A stretch of 48,130 nucleotides of DNA from positions 1 through 48,130 of the forward strand of contig JAFGHA010000113.1 of NCBI GenBank assembly GCA_016930275.1, written 5' to 3'. The notes under the pieces were generated by a model, which was not told the DNA's origin, did not search any database, and saw only the letters and a list, made by a program, of their open reading frames with translations. This document shows positions 32,201 to 42,269 of this stretch, piece by piece. Position 1 is the stretch's first letter. Each line of letters opens with the position of its first letter. Origin of the DNA: Chitinispirillaceae bacterium (lineage in GTDB: Bacteria > Fibrobacterota > Chitinivibrionia > Chitinivibrionales > Chitinispirillaceae). A program made the position numbers and the translations under genes.

Positions 32201-34099
32201 ATGATAAAAAACGGTATGCCCGATTTTTCCCTTCCTGAAGCATTCGAGTTTATCACACTGCTTAACAAGCTGCGTGACCGATGTGAGGCGTTCCGCTGTG
32301 CAACACGTCCGCTCACCAAGGGAGAAATTTCCCGACTAAAGGCCTCAGGTAACACCGCCGAGGACTGGACAACCATTTTCGTGGCGGAAGAGTTCTCTGC
32401 TGAAGCCGTCACCGGCAGCAGATTTTTCGGTACCTGCCGGTTAGGAAGATTCGACGGCACAACGGTCTCCTGCCGCGATGCGATACAACTCCCATCGGGG
32501 ATTCACGACAGCATCATTATCAATTCGATCATCGGAAGCAACTGTTGCCTGTGGAATGCCAGGAGCGTATGTAACTACTTTATTGACGAAAAAACCGTTC
32601 TTTACAATACCGGTTCCATTGTCTGCTCAACGGATTCAGCTTTCGGGAACGGCACGACAATTACTCTCGGAATGGAAACCGGCGGACGGGAAGTACCCGC
32701 GTATGGAGACCTCACTCTTTCCGCCGCAGCCGCCATTGCCGACGCTCCTCACCGGAGCGAAGCATTCCGTTTATCCATCGAACCCTACCTCAAACTCTGC
32801 TCTACCGCTTTCGGTATCATCGGAAGCGGTGCACATATCTGCAACTGCCCTTCCATCACCGACTCGTTCATCGGAGAAGCGGTCCGATGCGACAATGTCA
32901 CCGGCATCCAAAACTCGACCATTGCCGGAAGCAGTGACGAACCGACCGTCATACGTGACGGTGCCCTCATACGCGACAGCATAGTGCAGTGGGGATGCCG
33001 CATCGATTCGATGGCGATCGTCGAGCGGTCGGTATGTACCGAACACTCGCACGTTGAACGGCACGCCAAGGTGACCGACAGCATCATTGGACCCAATACC
33101 GGTATTGCCGAAGGTGAAGTCACCGCGAGCCTGGTGGGACCGTTCGTGGGGTTTCATCATCAGTCACTGCTTATCGGCGCACTCTGGCCCGAGGGGAAGG
33201 GGAATGTCGCCTACGGGGCGAATGTCGGATCGAACCATACGGCCAAAGCTCCCGATCAGGAGATTTACTGCGGAGAGGGACTGTTCTTCGGCCTCGGGGT
33301 CAGCATTAAGTTTCCGGCTGATTTTTCGCAGGCTCCGTACAGTATCATCGCCACGGGAGTCACCACCCTGCCGCAGAAAATGTCGTTTCCCTTTTCGCTT
33401 ATCAATTCACCGTCGGAACGGTACGACGGAGTTCCACTTTCGTCCAACGAACTCTTCCCCGGCTGGGTGCTTTCCGATAATCTTTACATGGTGTACCGGA
33501 ATGAAACCAAGTTTACCGAAAGAAATATGGCGCACCGCATGGAAATAACAGCGGAAATTACCCGTCCGGAAATTATCGACCTGCTCGTTGATGCACGCGA
33601 AAGGTTACGTGGTGCGGTTACGGGAAAAAACATCTACACCGAAAAAGAGCTACATGGTATCGGAAAAAATTTCATCACCCGCAGCAACCTGGAAAAAGCG
33701 GTCGCTACCTATTCACGGCGTATCGAGTTCTACTGTTTGAACGGTCTTTTCCGCCGACTCCTTGCACAGGGAGGTACTCCGGGTCTTGAATTGCTTCTCT
33801 CGACTCCCGACGACGACACTCCCCGATGGCGTCACGAACGCATGCTTTTTATCAACGAAGGGTTCGGCAACCGGTCTCTTGAAGAGAATTTTGACCGTCT
33901 GAAAGAACTGGTCAACCTGGATGTGAAGGACGTACTGCAATCCAAGGGAAAAGACGATCTGCGGGGAATTAAGATCATGGACGACTATACGACGGTACAC
34001 GGGAGTGCGGCGGATGATCCGCTGGTGAAACAGGTAACTGAAATCTGCCGGATGAAGTTAAAAAAAATCGCGGAAGTTCAAAGCCGATTATTCCTGTAA
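32201..34099 (+). CDS. DUF4954-family beta-helix protein
   Basis: A 632-residue protein. The opening RPLTKGEISRLKASGNTAEDWTTIFVAEEF and the following ITGSRFFGTCRLGRFDG-like segment match DUF4954 proteins. The centre (about 105-390) is a run of hexapeptide-like turns (SIIINSIIGSNC, DSFIGEAVRCDN, DSIIGPNTGIAEGEVTASLVGPF) that should form a left-handed beta-helix like sugar-nucleotidyl or acyl transferases. The last 150 residues are helical. Enzymatic activity is unknown; a sugar-nucleotide role has been guessed for the family. GGAGG (32185-32189) lies 11 bases before ATG 32201; GTG 32183 overlaps that site and is unlikely. Confidence 0.85.
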   Translation: MIKNGMPDFSLPEAFEFITLLNKLRDRCEAFRCATRPLTKGEISRLKASGNTAEDWTTIFVAEEFSAEAVTGSRFFGTCRLGRFDGTTVSCRDAIQLPSGIHDSIIINSIIGSNCCLWNARSVCNYFIDEKTVLYNTGSIVCSTDSAFGNGTTITLGMETGGREVPAYGDLTLSAAAAIADAPHRSEAFRLSIEPYLKLCSTAFGIIGSGAHICNCPSITDSFIGEAVRCDNVTGIQNSTIAGSSDEPTVIRDGALIRDSIVQWGCRIDSMAIVERSVCTEHSHVERHAKVTDSIIGPNTGIAEGEVTASLVGPFVGFHHQSLLIGALWPEGKGNVAYGANVGSNHTAKAPDQEIYCGEGLFFGLGVSIKFPADFSQAPYSIIATGVTTLPQKMSFPFSLINSPSERYDGVPLSSNELFPGWVLSDNLYMVYRNETKFTERNMAHRMEITAEITRPEIIDLLVDARERLRGAVTGKNIYTEKELHGIGKNFITRSNLEKAVATYSRRIEFYCLNGLFRRLLAQGGTPGLELLLSTPDDDTPRWRHERMLFINEGFGNRSLEENFDRLKELVNLDVKDVLQSKGKDDLRGIKIMDDYTTVHGSAADDPLVKQVTEICRMKLKKIAEVQSRLFL

Positions 34100-34425
34100 G
34101 CATCTGCCACTCGTGCTTCGACAGAAATAAAAATCAACCGGAATTTCAAATAAAAGGTGAATTCGTGTTATAAAATAACTCTTTCATGAGGTATGAGCCT
34201 TCCAACCGTCAGTGGGTATACACTCATAATCTTCTGATCGGCTGCACGATTTACATTCTTTCTCTTCAATGTATCCGATGGTAAACATGCGGGTTATCGT
34301 CTACCGCGCGAATGAACACCTGCACATCGGCAACATCCACTGTATTCCGATCGATTATTTTCTGCTGCGCCTGAACCCTTCAGATTCACTGTCGAAAACC
34401 ATCGGATCTGCCTGAATACGGTGCG
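34100..34425. other. intergenic region, no gene seen
   Basis: 326 bp between convergent genes. No frame of protein character, no clear hairpin with a T run, and no repeat was found. Confidence 0.5.
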
Positions 34426-37113
34426 CTAAACCTTCCGTGCTTTTTGTTTGAGTTCCGCGACCAGATTCAGCGCATCGAGCGGTGTGAGCGAATCGACCTC
34501 GAGATTCTGCAACTGCTGGATGATCTCAGCATGCATTGCGTCTATCGCGTTAAGCTGGACTCCCGAAAAAAGATCGGTCTGTTCCCGTACGGCCGTCTCG
34601 GAGTGGTGCCGGGCCAGAACCGGTTTGTGGTCGGGAGTGAGTTCCATATTCTCCAGGTTTCCCAAAATCTCCCGCGCGCGGATGATCACCTTTTTCGGGA
34701 CCCCCGCGAGCCGGGCCACCTGAATTCCGTAGGAGTGATCGCAACTGCCGGTATCGATTTTCCTGAGAAACACGATCTGATCGTTCCACTCCTTCACCTT
34801 GATGTGCAGATTTCTGATGCGGGTGAAGAGCAGTTCCATTTCGGCGAGTTCATGATAGTGCGTCGCGAAGAGTGTGCGCCCCCGTTTTCCTGGTACTTCA
34901 TGGAGGTATTCCGCCACCGCCCAGGCGATGCTGATCCCGTCGAACGTGGAGGTACCGCGTCCCACTTCGTCAAGCAGAATCAGACTGCTGTCGGTCGCGT
35001 TATTGAGGATATTCGCCACTTCAATCATCTCGACCAGAAAGGTACTCTGTCCCCGGGCGAGACGATCGGATGCTCCCACACGGGTAAAGAACTTGTCGAC
35101 GATACCGATCTGAGCGAAAGATGCCGGAACGAACGAACCAGTTTGTGCCATGATGGCGATGAGCGCCGTCTGCCTGAGATAGGTTGATTTTCCAGCCATA
35201 TTGGGACCGGTGATAAGCAGAATCTGGGAATCTCTGGCGTAGAGCTCCGTATCGTTGGGAATGAACTGATCCACCATGCTCATACGCTCCACCACCGGAT
35301 GCCTGCCATCGCGGATGACGATATCACCTGTTTCGCTGAGGACCGGGCGGCAGTAGTTGTATTGCGCGGCGATCCGGCCGAAGGCGACGAAAACGTCGAT
35401 CATCGCAACCGCATCGGCGGCTTTCTGTACACGCACGCACTCGGCGGCGATCTTTCGCCGCAGTTCGACGAAAATCCCGTACTCCATCGCACCGAGCCGT
35501 TCCTCGGCGCCAAGCACCTTCGCCTCCATCTCCTTGAGTTCGGGAGTAATGTACCGCTCGCAGTTGACCAGCGTCTGTTTGCGGATATAATCGTCGGGAA
35601 CCGCCTCGCTGTTCGCGTTCGACACCTCGATGTAATACCCGAATACTTTGGTATACCCCACTTTGAGCGAACTGATGCCGGTTCGCTTGCGTTCCGATTC
35701 CTGCAGACGGGCGATCCACTGTTTTCCGTTGACTGCAGCATCTCTGATCTCATCGAGTTCCGGTGAAATCCCCTGCCGTATGATCCCGCCGTCCCGCAGT
35801 GAAAGCGGCGGCGATTCAACGATGGTTGCCGCAATTGCCTCAACCACCGGCTCGAAACCGGCAAGTGCTCCGCAGGCCTCCCTGATTTTCCCGGTATTTA
35901 CATCAGATAATTTCCCGATCAGTTGGGGAAATGTCTCGAGCGACGACTTGAGCGATACCAGATCACGCGCATTGGCCCGTTCAAAGGTGACTTTGCCGAT
36001 GAGCCGCTCGATGTCGGCAACCCGTTTGAGCAGCAGTTCCACCTCACTGCGTATAAACGTGTCTTTTTTGAAATATTCGACCGCGTCAAGACGCTCGCCG
36101 ATCGCAGCCGGCGATTTGAGCGGCCGGGTGATCCATCGTTTGAGCAGACGCGACCCCATTGCGGTTCCGGTAACGTCAAGCACCGATACCAATGTTCCCC
36201 CCGCATCATCCGCAATGAGCGGTTTGAGCAGCTCAAGATTCCTGATCGTCGCCGGATCGAGCTCGGCACAATCGGATTGCGAACGAAGCGAGAGCGAAGA
36301 AATGTGACGCAGCTCGTTTTTCTTCTGTTCCTTGAGGTAGCTCAGAAGCCCGCCTGCGGCGGCAATCGCCGCAGGCATACCCTCAAGACCGAGCCCTTCA
36401 ATCGATACGACGCCGAAATGCTTCTGAAGCATTGCCGCGGCATGGTCAGCGGCAAATTTCCATGCATCGAAGAACGTCGTCACCATCATGCCGGTTGCGA
36501 CAGCATCCAGTATCGCGCTAACCGGATTATCATCCTCATCGGCAAGCAGTATTTCACTCGGATCGATTCTCACGATCTCCCGTTCAATCTCACCGGAAGG
36601 CACTTCCTCCACCTGAAAAAAACCGGTGGAAAGATCAGCTATCGCGATACCCGCAACCTTACCGATGCGATGCACCGCAACAATGTAATTATTCGACCGT
36701 TCCTCGATGAAATTATCTTCAGTGGCCGTTCCGGCCGAGATAACTTCGATGACATCCCGTTTGACAATACCCTTCGCCTGCTTTGGATCCTCCACCTGTT
36801 CGCAGATCGCGATCTTGTGACCGGCTTTCACCAGTCGATTGGCATACCGGTCAAGCGCATGATGAGGAAATCCCGCAAGAGGGGTATTTTCAGCCCCCCC
36901 GTGGTTCCTGCCGGTAAGGGTCAACCCAAGCACCCGCGACGCGATCTTTGCATCATCGTTGAAGAGTTCGTAAAAATCACCCATCCGATAGAGCAAGACG
37001 GTACCGGGGTTTCGCGCCTTGATTTCATTGTATTGACGCATGAGCGGTGTCGTTTCGGTCGCCACCCCCTGTTTCGCGGCAGACGATTTCACACCGGCGG
37101 ATTTCTGAGCCAT
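34426..37113 (-). CDS. mutS: DNA mismatch repair protein MutS
   Basis: An 895-residue mismatch-recognition ATPase. The N-terminal domain has the mismatch-wedge motif GDFYELF and the MutS opening TPLMRQYNEIK. Core and clamp regions follow, then the ABC-type ATPase: Walker A GPNMAGKST (about 635-643), Walker B/signature DEVGRGTSTFDG, and the conserved THYHELAE. The C-terminal tail is complete. ATG 37113 lies 11 bases after AAAGG; an upstream GTG (37125) overlaps that site. It is the last gene of the glmS-ridA-scpA-scpB-mutS string, 50 bp after scpB. MutL is not in the window. Confidence 0.97.
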   Translation of the reverse strand: MAQKSAGVKSSAAKQGVATETTPLMRQYNEIKARNPGTVLLYRMGDFYELFNDDAKIASRVLGLTLTGRNHGGAENTPLAGFPHHALDRYANRLVKAGHKIAICEQVEDPKQAKGIVKRDVIEVISAGTATEDNFIEERSNNYIVAVHRIGKVAGIAIADLSTGFFQVEEVPSGEIEREIVRIDPSEILLADEDDNPVSAILDAVATGMMVTTFFDAWKFAADHAAAMLQKHFGVVSIEGLGLEGMPAAIAAAGGLLSYLKEQKKNELRHISSLSLRSQSDCAELDPATIRNLELLKPLIADDAGGTLVSVLDVTGTAMGSRLLKRWITRPLKSPAAIGERLDAVEYFKKDTFIRSEVELLLKRVADIERLIGKVTFERANARDLVSLKSSLETFPQLIGKLSDVNTGKIREACGALAGFEPVVEAIAATIVESPPLSLRDGGIIRQGISPELDEIRDAAVNGKQWIARLQESERKRTGISSLKVGYTKVFGYYIEVSNANSEAVPDDYIRKQTLVNCERYITPELKEMEAKVLGAEERLGAMEYGIFVELRRKIAAECVRVQKAADAVAMIDVFVAFGRIAAQYNYCRPVLSETGDIVIRDGRHPVVERMSMVDQFIPNDTELYARDSQILLITGPNMAGKSTYLRQTALIAIMAQTGSFVPASFAQIGIVDKFFTRVGASDRLARGQSTFLVEMIEVANILNNATDSSLILLDEVGRGTSTFDGISIAWAVAEYLHEVPGKRGRTLFATHYHELAEMELLFTRIRNLHIKVKEWNDQIVFLRKIDTGSCDHSYGIQVARLAGVPKKVIIRAREILGNLENMELTPDHKPVLARHHSETAVREQTDLFSGVQLNAIDAMHAEIIQQLQNLEVDSLTPLDALNLVAELKQKARKV

Positions 37114-37163
37114 CTCGCTGTTCACCTTTTCATCACAGTGCTGTTCACGCCTTCACCGCCGAT

Positions 37164-38990
37164 TCACCCGGCCGATTCCGGCGTCTTTCCTCCGGTGCCC
37201 GCGCCGGGTTTCTTTTTCCCCCGGCCGGTTTTCGACGAGGTCTGACCGGTTGTCCCTGTTGTTTTACGTTTGTGCGAAACCGGTTTTTTACCGGTTCCGG
37301 TACGGTTTCCGGTCTTGCGGGTTTTGGGTGCAGACTTCTGAGAATCGGATTCCGGCGTGCTTTCACCCTTACCGCTCTCAGGTTCGGGAAGCTGCACTTC
37401 AAATGCCGCGGTATCCTCTCCGCCACCGGCCCTGACAGTATCCACGGAAACTGGCGCATCCGCCGCGACCTCTCCGACATCAAAAATCTCCTCGTCCTCT
37501 GCACCGGGAACCACCTCCGATTTTTCCGGAGAAGCGGCAGGTTGCCTGTTCTCAATTTCAGCAAGATTAGCGACGGTCGTTTCAAGTTCGAACATATTCT
37601 CCGCCCCTTCGTGCGAATCCTGGTGCACCGGGTCTTTTGCTCCGTCGTCGACGGGTTGTTTTTCCGGTGCTGCAGCTCCCGAGTCCGCCGAAAAATCGGA
37701 ATCGTCCTTTTCCTCAACAGGAATTGTCGTTTTCTCCGGAGTATCCTCCACGCTTGTCAACAGTTCGCTCTCCAGATCGAATTCCCCTTCGGTCGTCGGT
37801 GCAGCTGCATCTTCCGGTTTTTCGGTGGTGGAACCGGACTCTACCGCATCATCAAGAGCTGCCTCAAAGTCAAAAGCCTCCTCTTCCTCAGAAACAGCAG
37901 CGGCAGTTTCCGTCACCTCGCCGGGTGCCGGGGAAGGAGTAATCTCTTTCGCCTCGACTTCGATGGTGAATTCACCCGTATCTTCACGATCTTTTGCCGA
38001 TTCCGTTGTATCGGTAGTTTCAGGGGTATCCTCAGCAGAGGCAGTCTGCATTTCCGCAGGAGCATTCTCCACGGCAACGGTTGCGGATACCGGTTCTTCG
38101 GGAGGTTCAAAACTCCCTTCTTCTGCCGCGAAAGATTCAGTACCGTTATTCTCCGATGTTTCCGCTTCCTCAGTCACGATTTCCGCGACGGTTTCGTTTG
38201 AAGTATCTTCAACAGCGGTTTCGGCACCGGAAGTATCTTCGGTAAGCGATACCTCAAACAGAGAAGATTCCCCGGGTTCGGCAGGCGGCTGCGCAGCAGC
38301 AGCGACGGTTTCACCGTCACCGACGGCCTCCACCTTCATGTCGATCTCCTCCTGCTCAAGATCATCTATCGACAACCCATCCATTTTCTCCCGTGCCATG
38401 GCTTCGAATTCTTCGATTCGCGGCAGATCCTCCCTGCGATTGAGACCAAAATATTTGAGGAAAGTCTGCGTGGTACCGTAGAGAAGGGGACGTCCGGGCT
38501 TTTCACTGCGACCGGTGATCGTCACGAGTCTTTTTTCGAGCAGGGTCTTCATGGCACCGTCGGAAACGACTCCGCGTATCGCCTCGATTTCAGCCTTGCT
38601 GATCGGTTGCTTGTACGCGATAATCGCGAGACATTCCAACGCCTGAATTGAGAGTTTCTTTGCCGCCTTCTCTTTGAAAATCTGGCGAACCCAGGGATGG
38701 TAGTAGGTAATTGTCCGGAACTGATATCCGCCACCGATTTCGACTACTTCGAACGGATGACGTTCTTTCTGCAACTGCATATTAATTTTTTCGACCATCG
38801 ACCGGATTTTTCGGGCATCCGGTTGACTCGGCAGAATAGTCTTGAGATGTGCCGCAGTCATCAGTTCATCAGACGCGTATAAAACCGCCTCGAGAATCCG
38901 AAGTTCATCGGGACCGCCGGCGACCGCTGTTTTTTTCGACGCCGTTTCTGTTGAAAGGTCGAATACTTCATCATGTTCGGGGCCACTCAT
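37164..38990 (-). CDS. scpB: chromosome segregation protein ScpB with long disordered tail
   Basis: ScpB binds ScpA as part of the SMC condensin that compacts the chromosome. Residues about 25-200 are a normal ScpB: two winged helices with LEAVLYASDELMTAAHLKTIL, ECLAIIAYKQPISKAEIEAIRG and GRPLLYGTTQTFLKYFGL. After about residue 215 comes a tail of about 390 residues not found in typical ScpB (about 180-220 aa): a Glu/Asp/Thr/Ala-rich acidic stretch to about 555, then a Lys/Arg/Gly/Thr-rich basic end. GGAGG inside the end of scpA favours ATG 38990 over ATG 38993. The stop/start overlap with scpA implies coupled synthesis. Confidence 0.93.
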   Translation of the reverse strand: MSGPEHDEVFDLSTETASKKTAVAGGPDELRILEAVLYASDELMTAAHLKTILPSQPDARKIRSMVEKINMQLQKERHPFEVVEIGGGYQFRTITYYHPWVRQIFKEKAAKKLSIQALECLAIIAYKQPISKAEIEAIRGVVSDGAMKTLLEKRLVTITGRSEKPGRPLLYGTTQTFLKYFGLNRREDLPRIEEFEAMAREKMDGLSIDDLEQEEIDMKVEAVGDGETVAAAAQPPAEPGESSLFEVSLTEDTSGAETAVEDTSNETVAEIVTEEAETSENNGTESFAAEEGSFEPPEEPVSATVAVENAPAEMQTASAEDTPETTDTTESAKDREDTGEFTIEVEAKEITPSPAPGEVTETAAAVSEEEEAFDFEAALDDAVESGSTTEKPEDAAAPTTEGEFDLESELLTSVEDTPEKTTIPVEEKDDSDFSADSGAAAPEKQPVDDGAKDPVHQDSHEGAENMFELETTVANLAEIENRQPAASPEKSEVVPGAEDEEIFDVGEVAADAPVSVDTVRAGGGEDTAAFEVQLPEPESGKGESTPESDSQKSAPKTRKTGNRTGTGKKPVSHKRKTTGTTGQTSSKTGRGKKKPGAGTGGKTPESAG

Positions 38991-39835
38991 CATTCCTCCT
39001 CATCAGCATGGTTACGGAGTTGTTTTTCATCTTCCGCGGCAGGCGGTGCTCCCTGCACCCCCTGCACTTCCCCTTCTTCCACCGATCCCCCCGGACGTCG
39101 TACTACAAAAATCGTTCCAAAGCTCTCCTCCTGTCTGAAGGAGATCTCCTGCATTTTTACCAGTTCCAGAATTGCCATAAACGTGACAACCACCACGATT
39201 TTCCGCATATCTCCCTCGAAAAGCGCTTCAAACCGTACCTCCTCGCTGTCGCATAACATACCGAGAATCCGTTCAATCCGTTCATCGATCTTGACGGTAT
39301 CGGCTTCAACGACATGACGCTGTTCATCACTGGTCTGCGACCGCTCAAGCACCTTTTTGAACGCCGCCAGCAGATCAAAAATACTGATGCTTCCAAGGTC
39401 GACATCCTTCTCCGTCGGTTCATGCTCGACCACGTCGGCGGAGCCCCGCGAAAATGCGCCGTAGTGTTCCGATTCGAAGGTGCGGAGCGTATTGGCCGCC
39501 TCCTTGAATTTCTTGTACTCGAGCAGCTGCGCGATCAATTGATCCCTGTTGTAAATACCTTCCTCTTCGGGATCCGCGGGTTCCCCTTCTCCCGGCGGCA
39601 GAAGTTCCCGCGCCTTGAGCCGCACCAGTGTCGCCGCCATATGCAGATACTCCGCGGCGACATTGATATTGAGTTCCCGCAGCAGATCGAGATACTCCAG
39701 ATACTGCGCCACCACCTGCGACACGGAGATATCGACGATATTCACTTCCGATTTATTGACAAGATAGAGCAGAAGATCAAGCGGTCCTTCGAAGAGTTCC
39801 AGCTTGACTTCATATTCGTCACGCTTCAGCGGCAC
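38990..39835 (-). CDS. scpA: segregation and condensation protein ScpA
   Basis: A 281-residue kleisin subunit of SMC-ScpAB. The N-terminal motif LELFEGPLDLLLYLVNKSEVNIVDISV and the helix AAEYLHMAATLVRLKARELLPP bind the SMC neck; the C-terminal winged helix is around RKIVVVVTFMAILELVKMQEISFRQEE. The start is GTG 39835, with GAGG seven bases upstream, and it overlaps the ridA stop by 10 bp. A short acidic end (HADEEE) contains the Shine-Dalgarno sequence of scpB. Length is normal for the family. Confidence 0.95.
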   Translation of the reverse strand: MPLKRDEYEVKLELFEGPLDLLLYLVNKSEVNIVDISVSQVVAQYLEYLDLLRELNINVAAEYLHMAATLVRLKARELLPPGEGEPADPEEEGIYNRDQLIAQLLEYKKFKEAANTLRTFESEHYGAFSRGSADVVEHEPTEKDVDLGSISIFDLLAAFKKVLERSQTSDEQRHVVEADTVKIDERIERILGMLCDSEEVRFEALFEGDMRKIVVVVTFMAILELVKMQEISFRQEESFGTIFVVRRPGGSVEEGEVQGVQGAPPAAEDEKQLRNHADEEE

Positions 39836-40206
39836 GCAATCGCCTCAATTTCAACCAGTACGTTTCTGGGCAATCCGGCAACGGCAATCACACTGCGGGC
39901 AGGGCGCGTACCGTCGAGCATCGTTTCGTATATCGAGTTGAACGCACCGAAATGCCCCATATCACTCAAATACACCGTTGTTTTTACCAGTGATTGTACG
40001 GAGAGCCCCTGTGATTCAAGAATAGCTTTCAAATTGGCAAGTGCCTGTCGTGCCTGAGGTTCAATCGTCGCACCCGCAACCTCCCCTGTTTCCGGGTCGA
40101 GCGGGATCTGACCTGAGATATATATCGTATCACCGCAAACGACCGCCTGACTGTATGGTCCTATCGGTAATGGAGCCTTATCGGTTTCAATGCTGGACAC
40201 CTTCAT
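39826..40206 (-). CDS. ridA: RidA family enamine/imine deaminase
   Basis: A 126-residue protein that hydrolyses reactive 2-aminoacrylate and related enamines. It has the family start IGPYSQAV, the motif ISGQIPLDPETGE and the signature RPARSVIAVAGLPRNVLVEIEAIA with catalytic-site Arg104 and Glu119. Length matches the archetype (about 127). Its stop overlaps the scpA start by 10 bp; glmS ends 46 bp upstream. Confidence 0.95.
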   Translation of the reverse strand: MKVSSIETDKAPLPIGPYSQAVVCGDTIYISGQIPLDPETGEVAGATIEPQARQALANLKAILESQGLSVQSLVKTTVYLSDMGHFGAFNSIYETMLDGTRPARSVIAVAGLPRNVLVEIEAIACR

Positions 40207-40252
40207 ACATTACCTTCCGTAAACATCGTGGTACCTGCCACCGGGGAGACAA

Positions 40253-42082
40253 TCACTCTACCGTAACACTCTTCGCCAGATTACGGGGCTGGTCGATCTC
40301 ACATCCGCGCAACGCCGCGATATGATAGGCAAGAAGCTGCAGTGGAATAACCGAAAGCAGCGGTGTGAGCATCGGAATCGTTTTCGGGATATAAATAACA
40401 TGACGCGCATGTTTCGCGATCTCGGTATCACCTTCGGTGGCGATGGCAATAACGCTTCCCCCCCGGGCCTTCACTTCCTGGATATTGGAAATCACCTTGT
40501 CGTAAATCGAATCTTTCATCGCGATGACCACCGACGGCATGTCCTTGTCGATCAGGGCGATCGGTCCGTGTTTCATCTCGGCCGCCGGATAGCCCTCCGC
40601 GTGAACGTAGGAAATCTCTTTGAGTTTAAGTGCACCTTCAAGCGCGACCGGAAAATTATACGACCGCCCCAGATAGAGAAAGTTGTTATGACGGGCATAA
40701 TTCTCGGCAATCTCCCTGATCGCATCGTTCTGCTTGAGAATTTCCCGGACCTGATCGGGGACCGCTTCGAGCGCTTTGGCGATGCTCACCCCGTCACTGT
40801 TTGAAATACGGCGCATTCTGCCGAGCAGCAGCGTCAGCAGTGAAAGCACGGTCAGCTGCGAAGTGAACGCTTTCGTGGAGGCGACACCGATTTCCGGTCC
40901 GGCATGAAGATACACACCGCCGTGCGTTTCGCGGGCGATACTGGAACCCACCGCGTTGCAGATACCGAGGACCGTAGCCCCTTTGAAGGAAGCTTCGCGA
41001 AGTGCCGCCAGCGTATCGGCGGTTTCACCTGATTGACTGATTACAAAAATGAGGGTATTCGGACCGATGATCGGATTACGGTACCGGAACTCCGATGCGT
41101 ATTCCACCTCTACCGGGATACCGGCGACCTCTTCGATCATGTACTCACCCACCAGTGCCGCATGCCAGCTCGTTCCGCAGGCAACGAAAATCAGGCGCTG
41201 AATTCCCCGCAGCTCCTGCAATACCAGATTGAGACCATCGAGACGTGCCGCTCCCTCGTCGGTCAGCAGGCGTCCCCGCATCGCATTGCGGATCGTTTCG
41301 GGCTGCTCGAAAATCTCCTTGAGCATGAAATGATCATACCCGCCCTTGGCGAGTGCATCGGCGCTCCACTCGATCGTGGTGATTTCAGGATTTATTTTTT
41401 TATTGTCAAGCGTGGTAATACTGTATTCCTGCGGCGTCATTTCAATCAGATTGTTATCTTTGAGGTAAATAACATCCTTCGTGTGCGCAACAATCGCCGC
41501 CGCATCCGAGGCGAGAAACATCTCATCCACACCGACTCCCACCACCAGCGGTGAACCTCTTCTCGCACCCACCAGAAGCCCCGGTTTATCATGGGCTATT
41601 ACCGCGATACCGAAAGCTCCTTCCACCTCGAGCAATGCCCTGCGGACGGCATCCGCGAGATCGCCTTCATAATATTTTCCCACCAGCTGCGCCAGAACCT
41701 CCGTATCGGTTTCAGTCTGAAACTGCACGCCCTCGTTCTGAAGATGCTCTTTGATGACCGAATAATTTTCGATAATGCCATTATGCACCAGTGCGATTTT
41801 CGAGTGCTGATCGGTATGCGGATGAGCATTTATCTTCGAGGGTGCCCCGTGGGTGGCCCACCGGGTATGTGCAATCCCGGTACCGAAGGAATTTTTCCCG
41901 ATCTGCGTGGTGATGGAGCGAAGATTATCAACTTTGCCTTTATCTTTGTAGACTTCGAGCCCCTTCTCTTTCACCAGAGCGATCCCGGCACTGTCATATC
42001 CGCGGTATTCGAGTACACTCAACCCTTCGATCAGTACCGGATAGGCATCGTTCGATCCGACATATCCCACTATTCCACACAT
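40253..42082 (-). CDS. glmS: glutamine-fructose-6-phosphate aminotransferase GlmS
   Basis: A 609-residue enzyme, the same length as the E. coli protein, which makes glucosamine 6-phosphate from fructose 6-phosphate and glutamine, the first step towards UDP-GlcNAc. The start MCGIVGYVG puts the nucleophile Cys at position 2 after Met removal; the N-terminal Ntn-hydrolase domain runs to about 240. Two SIS domains follow (ACGTSWHAAL, SQSGETADT) and the C-terminus ends NLAKSVTVE. ATG 42082 has GGAG six bases upstream, and the in-frame extension to 42130 would bury the catalytic Cys. First gene of the five-gene minus-strand string. No glmS ribozyme is apparent. Confidence 0.97.
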   Translation of the reverse strand: MCGIVGYVGSNDAYPVLIEGLSVLEYRGYDSAGIALVKEKGLEVYKDKGKVDNLRSITTQIGKNSFGTGIAHTRWATHGAPSKINAHPHTDQHSKIALVHNGIIENYSVIKEHLQNEGVQFQTETDTEVLAQLVGKYYEGDLADAVRRALLEVEGAFGIAVIAHDKPGLLVGARRGSPLVVGVGVDEMFLASDAAAIVAHTKDVIYLKDNNLIEMTPQEYSITTLDNKKINPEITTIEWSADALAKGGYDHFMLKEIFEQPETIRNAMRGRLLTDEGAARLDGLNLVLQELRGIQRLIFVACGTSWHAALVGEYMIEEVAGIPVEVEYASEFRYRNPIIGPNTLIFVISQSGETADTLAALREASFKGATVLGICNAVGSSIARETHGGVYLHAGPEIGVASTKAFTSQLTVLSLLTLLLGRMRRISNSDGVSIAKALEAVPDQVREILKQNDAIREIAENYARHNNFLYLGRSYNFPVALEGALKLKEISYVHAEGYPAAEMKHGPIALIDKDMPSVVIAMKDSIYDKVISNIQEVKARGGSVIAIATEGDTEIAKHARHVIYIPKTIPMLTPLLSVIPLQLLAYHIAALRGCEIDQPRNLAKSVTVE

Positions 42083-42163
42083 ACGCAGCTCCTCGAAAAA
42101 ACAGGCGTTCCGGCCAGGCGCAAACCGCACCGGTAGTCAGGAAAAATATAATTATATATAAGG

Positions 42164-42169
42164 ATTATA
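42164..42169 (-). promoter_or_regulatory. candidate -10 element of glmS
   Basis: On the minus strand the sequence reads TATAAT here, about 82 bp before the glmS start. The -35 region (GGTTTC at 17-bp spacing) is poor, so support is weak. Confidence 0.3.
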
Positions 42170-42269
42170 CAAAGAATTCCCGCTCTGAAACCGGAACAAT
42201 CATCCGGTATATACCCCACCGCCTTTAGTATTTTTCCGGATTACCGGTTTTTTCAATTCTGGAGGCGAA

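Noticed and set aside
35923..37245. 440-codon antisense frame in mutS
   Set aside because: Mirror of MutS codon bias; no recognisable motif.
37357..38481. 374-codon Ser/Ala/Val-rich frame opposite the ScpB tail
   Set aside because: Low-complexity complement of the Glu/Asp/Thr-rich tail; the ScpB frame is continuous with a real domain.
42083..42200. glmS ribozyme in the glmS leader
   Set aside because: The leader is short and AT-rich and shows none of the ribozyme core; no cleavage-site context.
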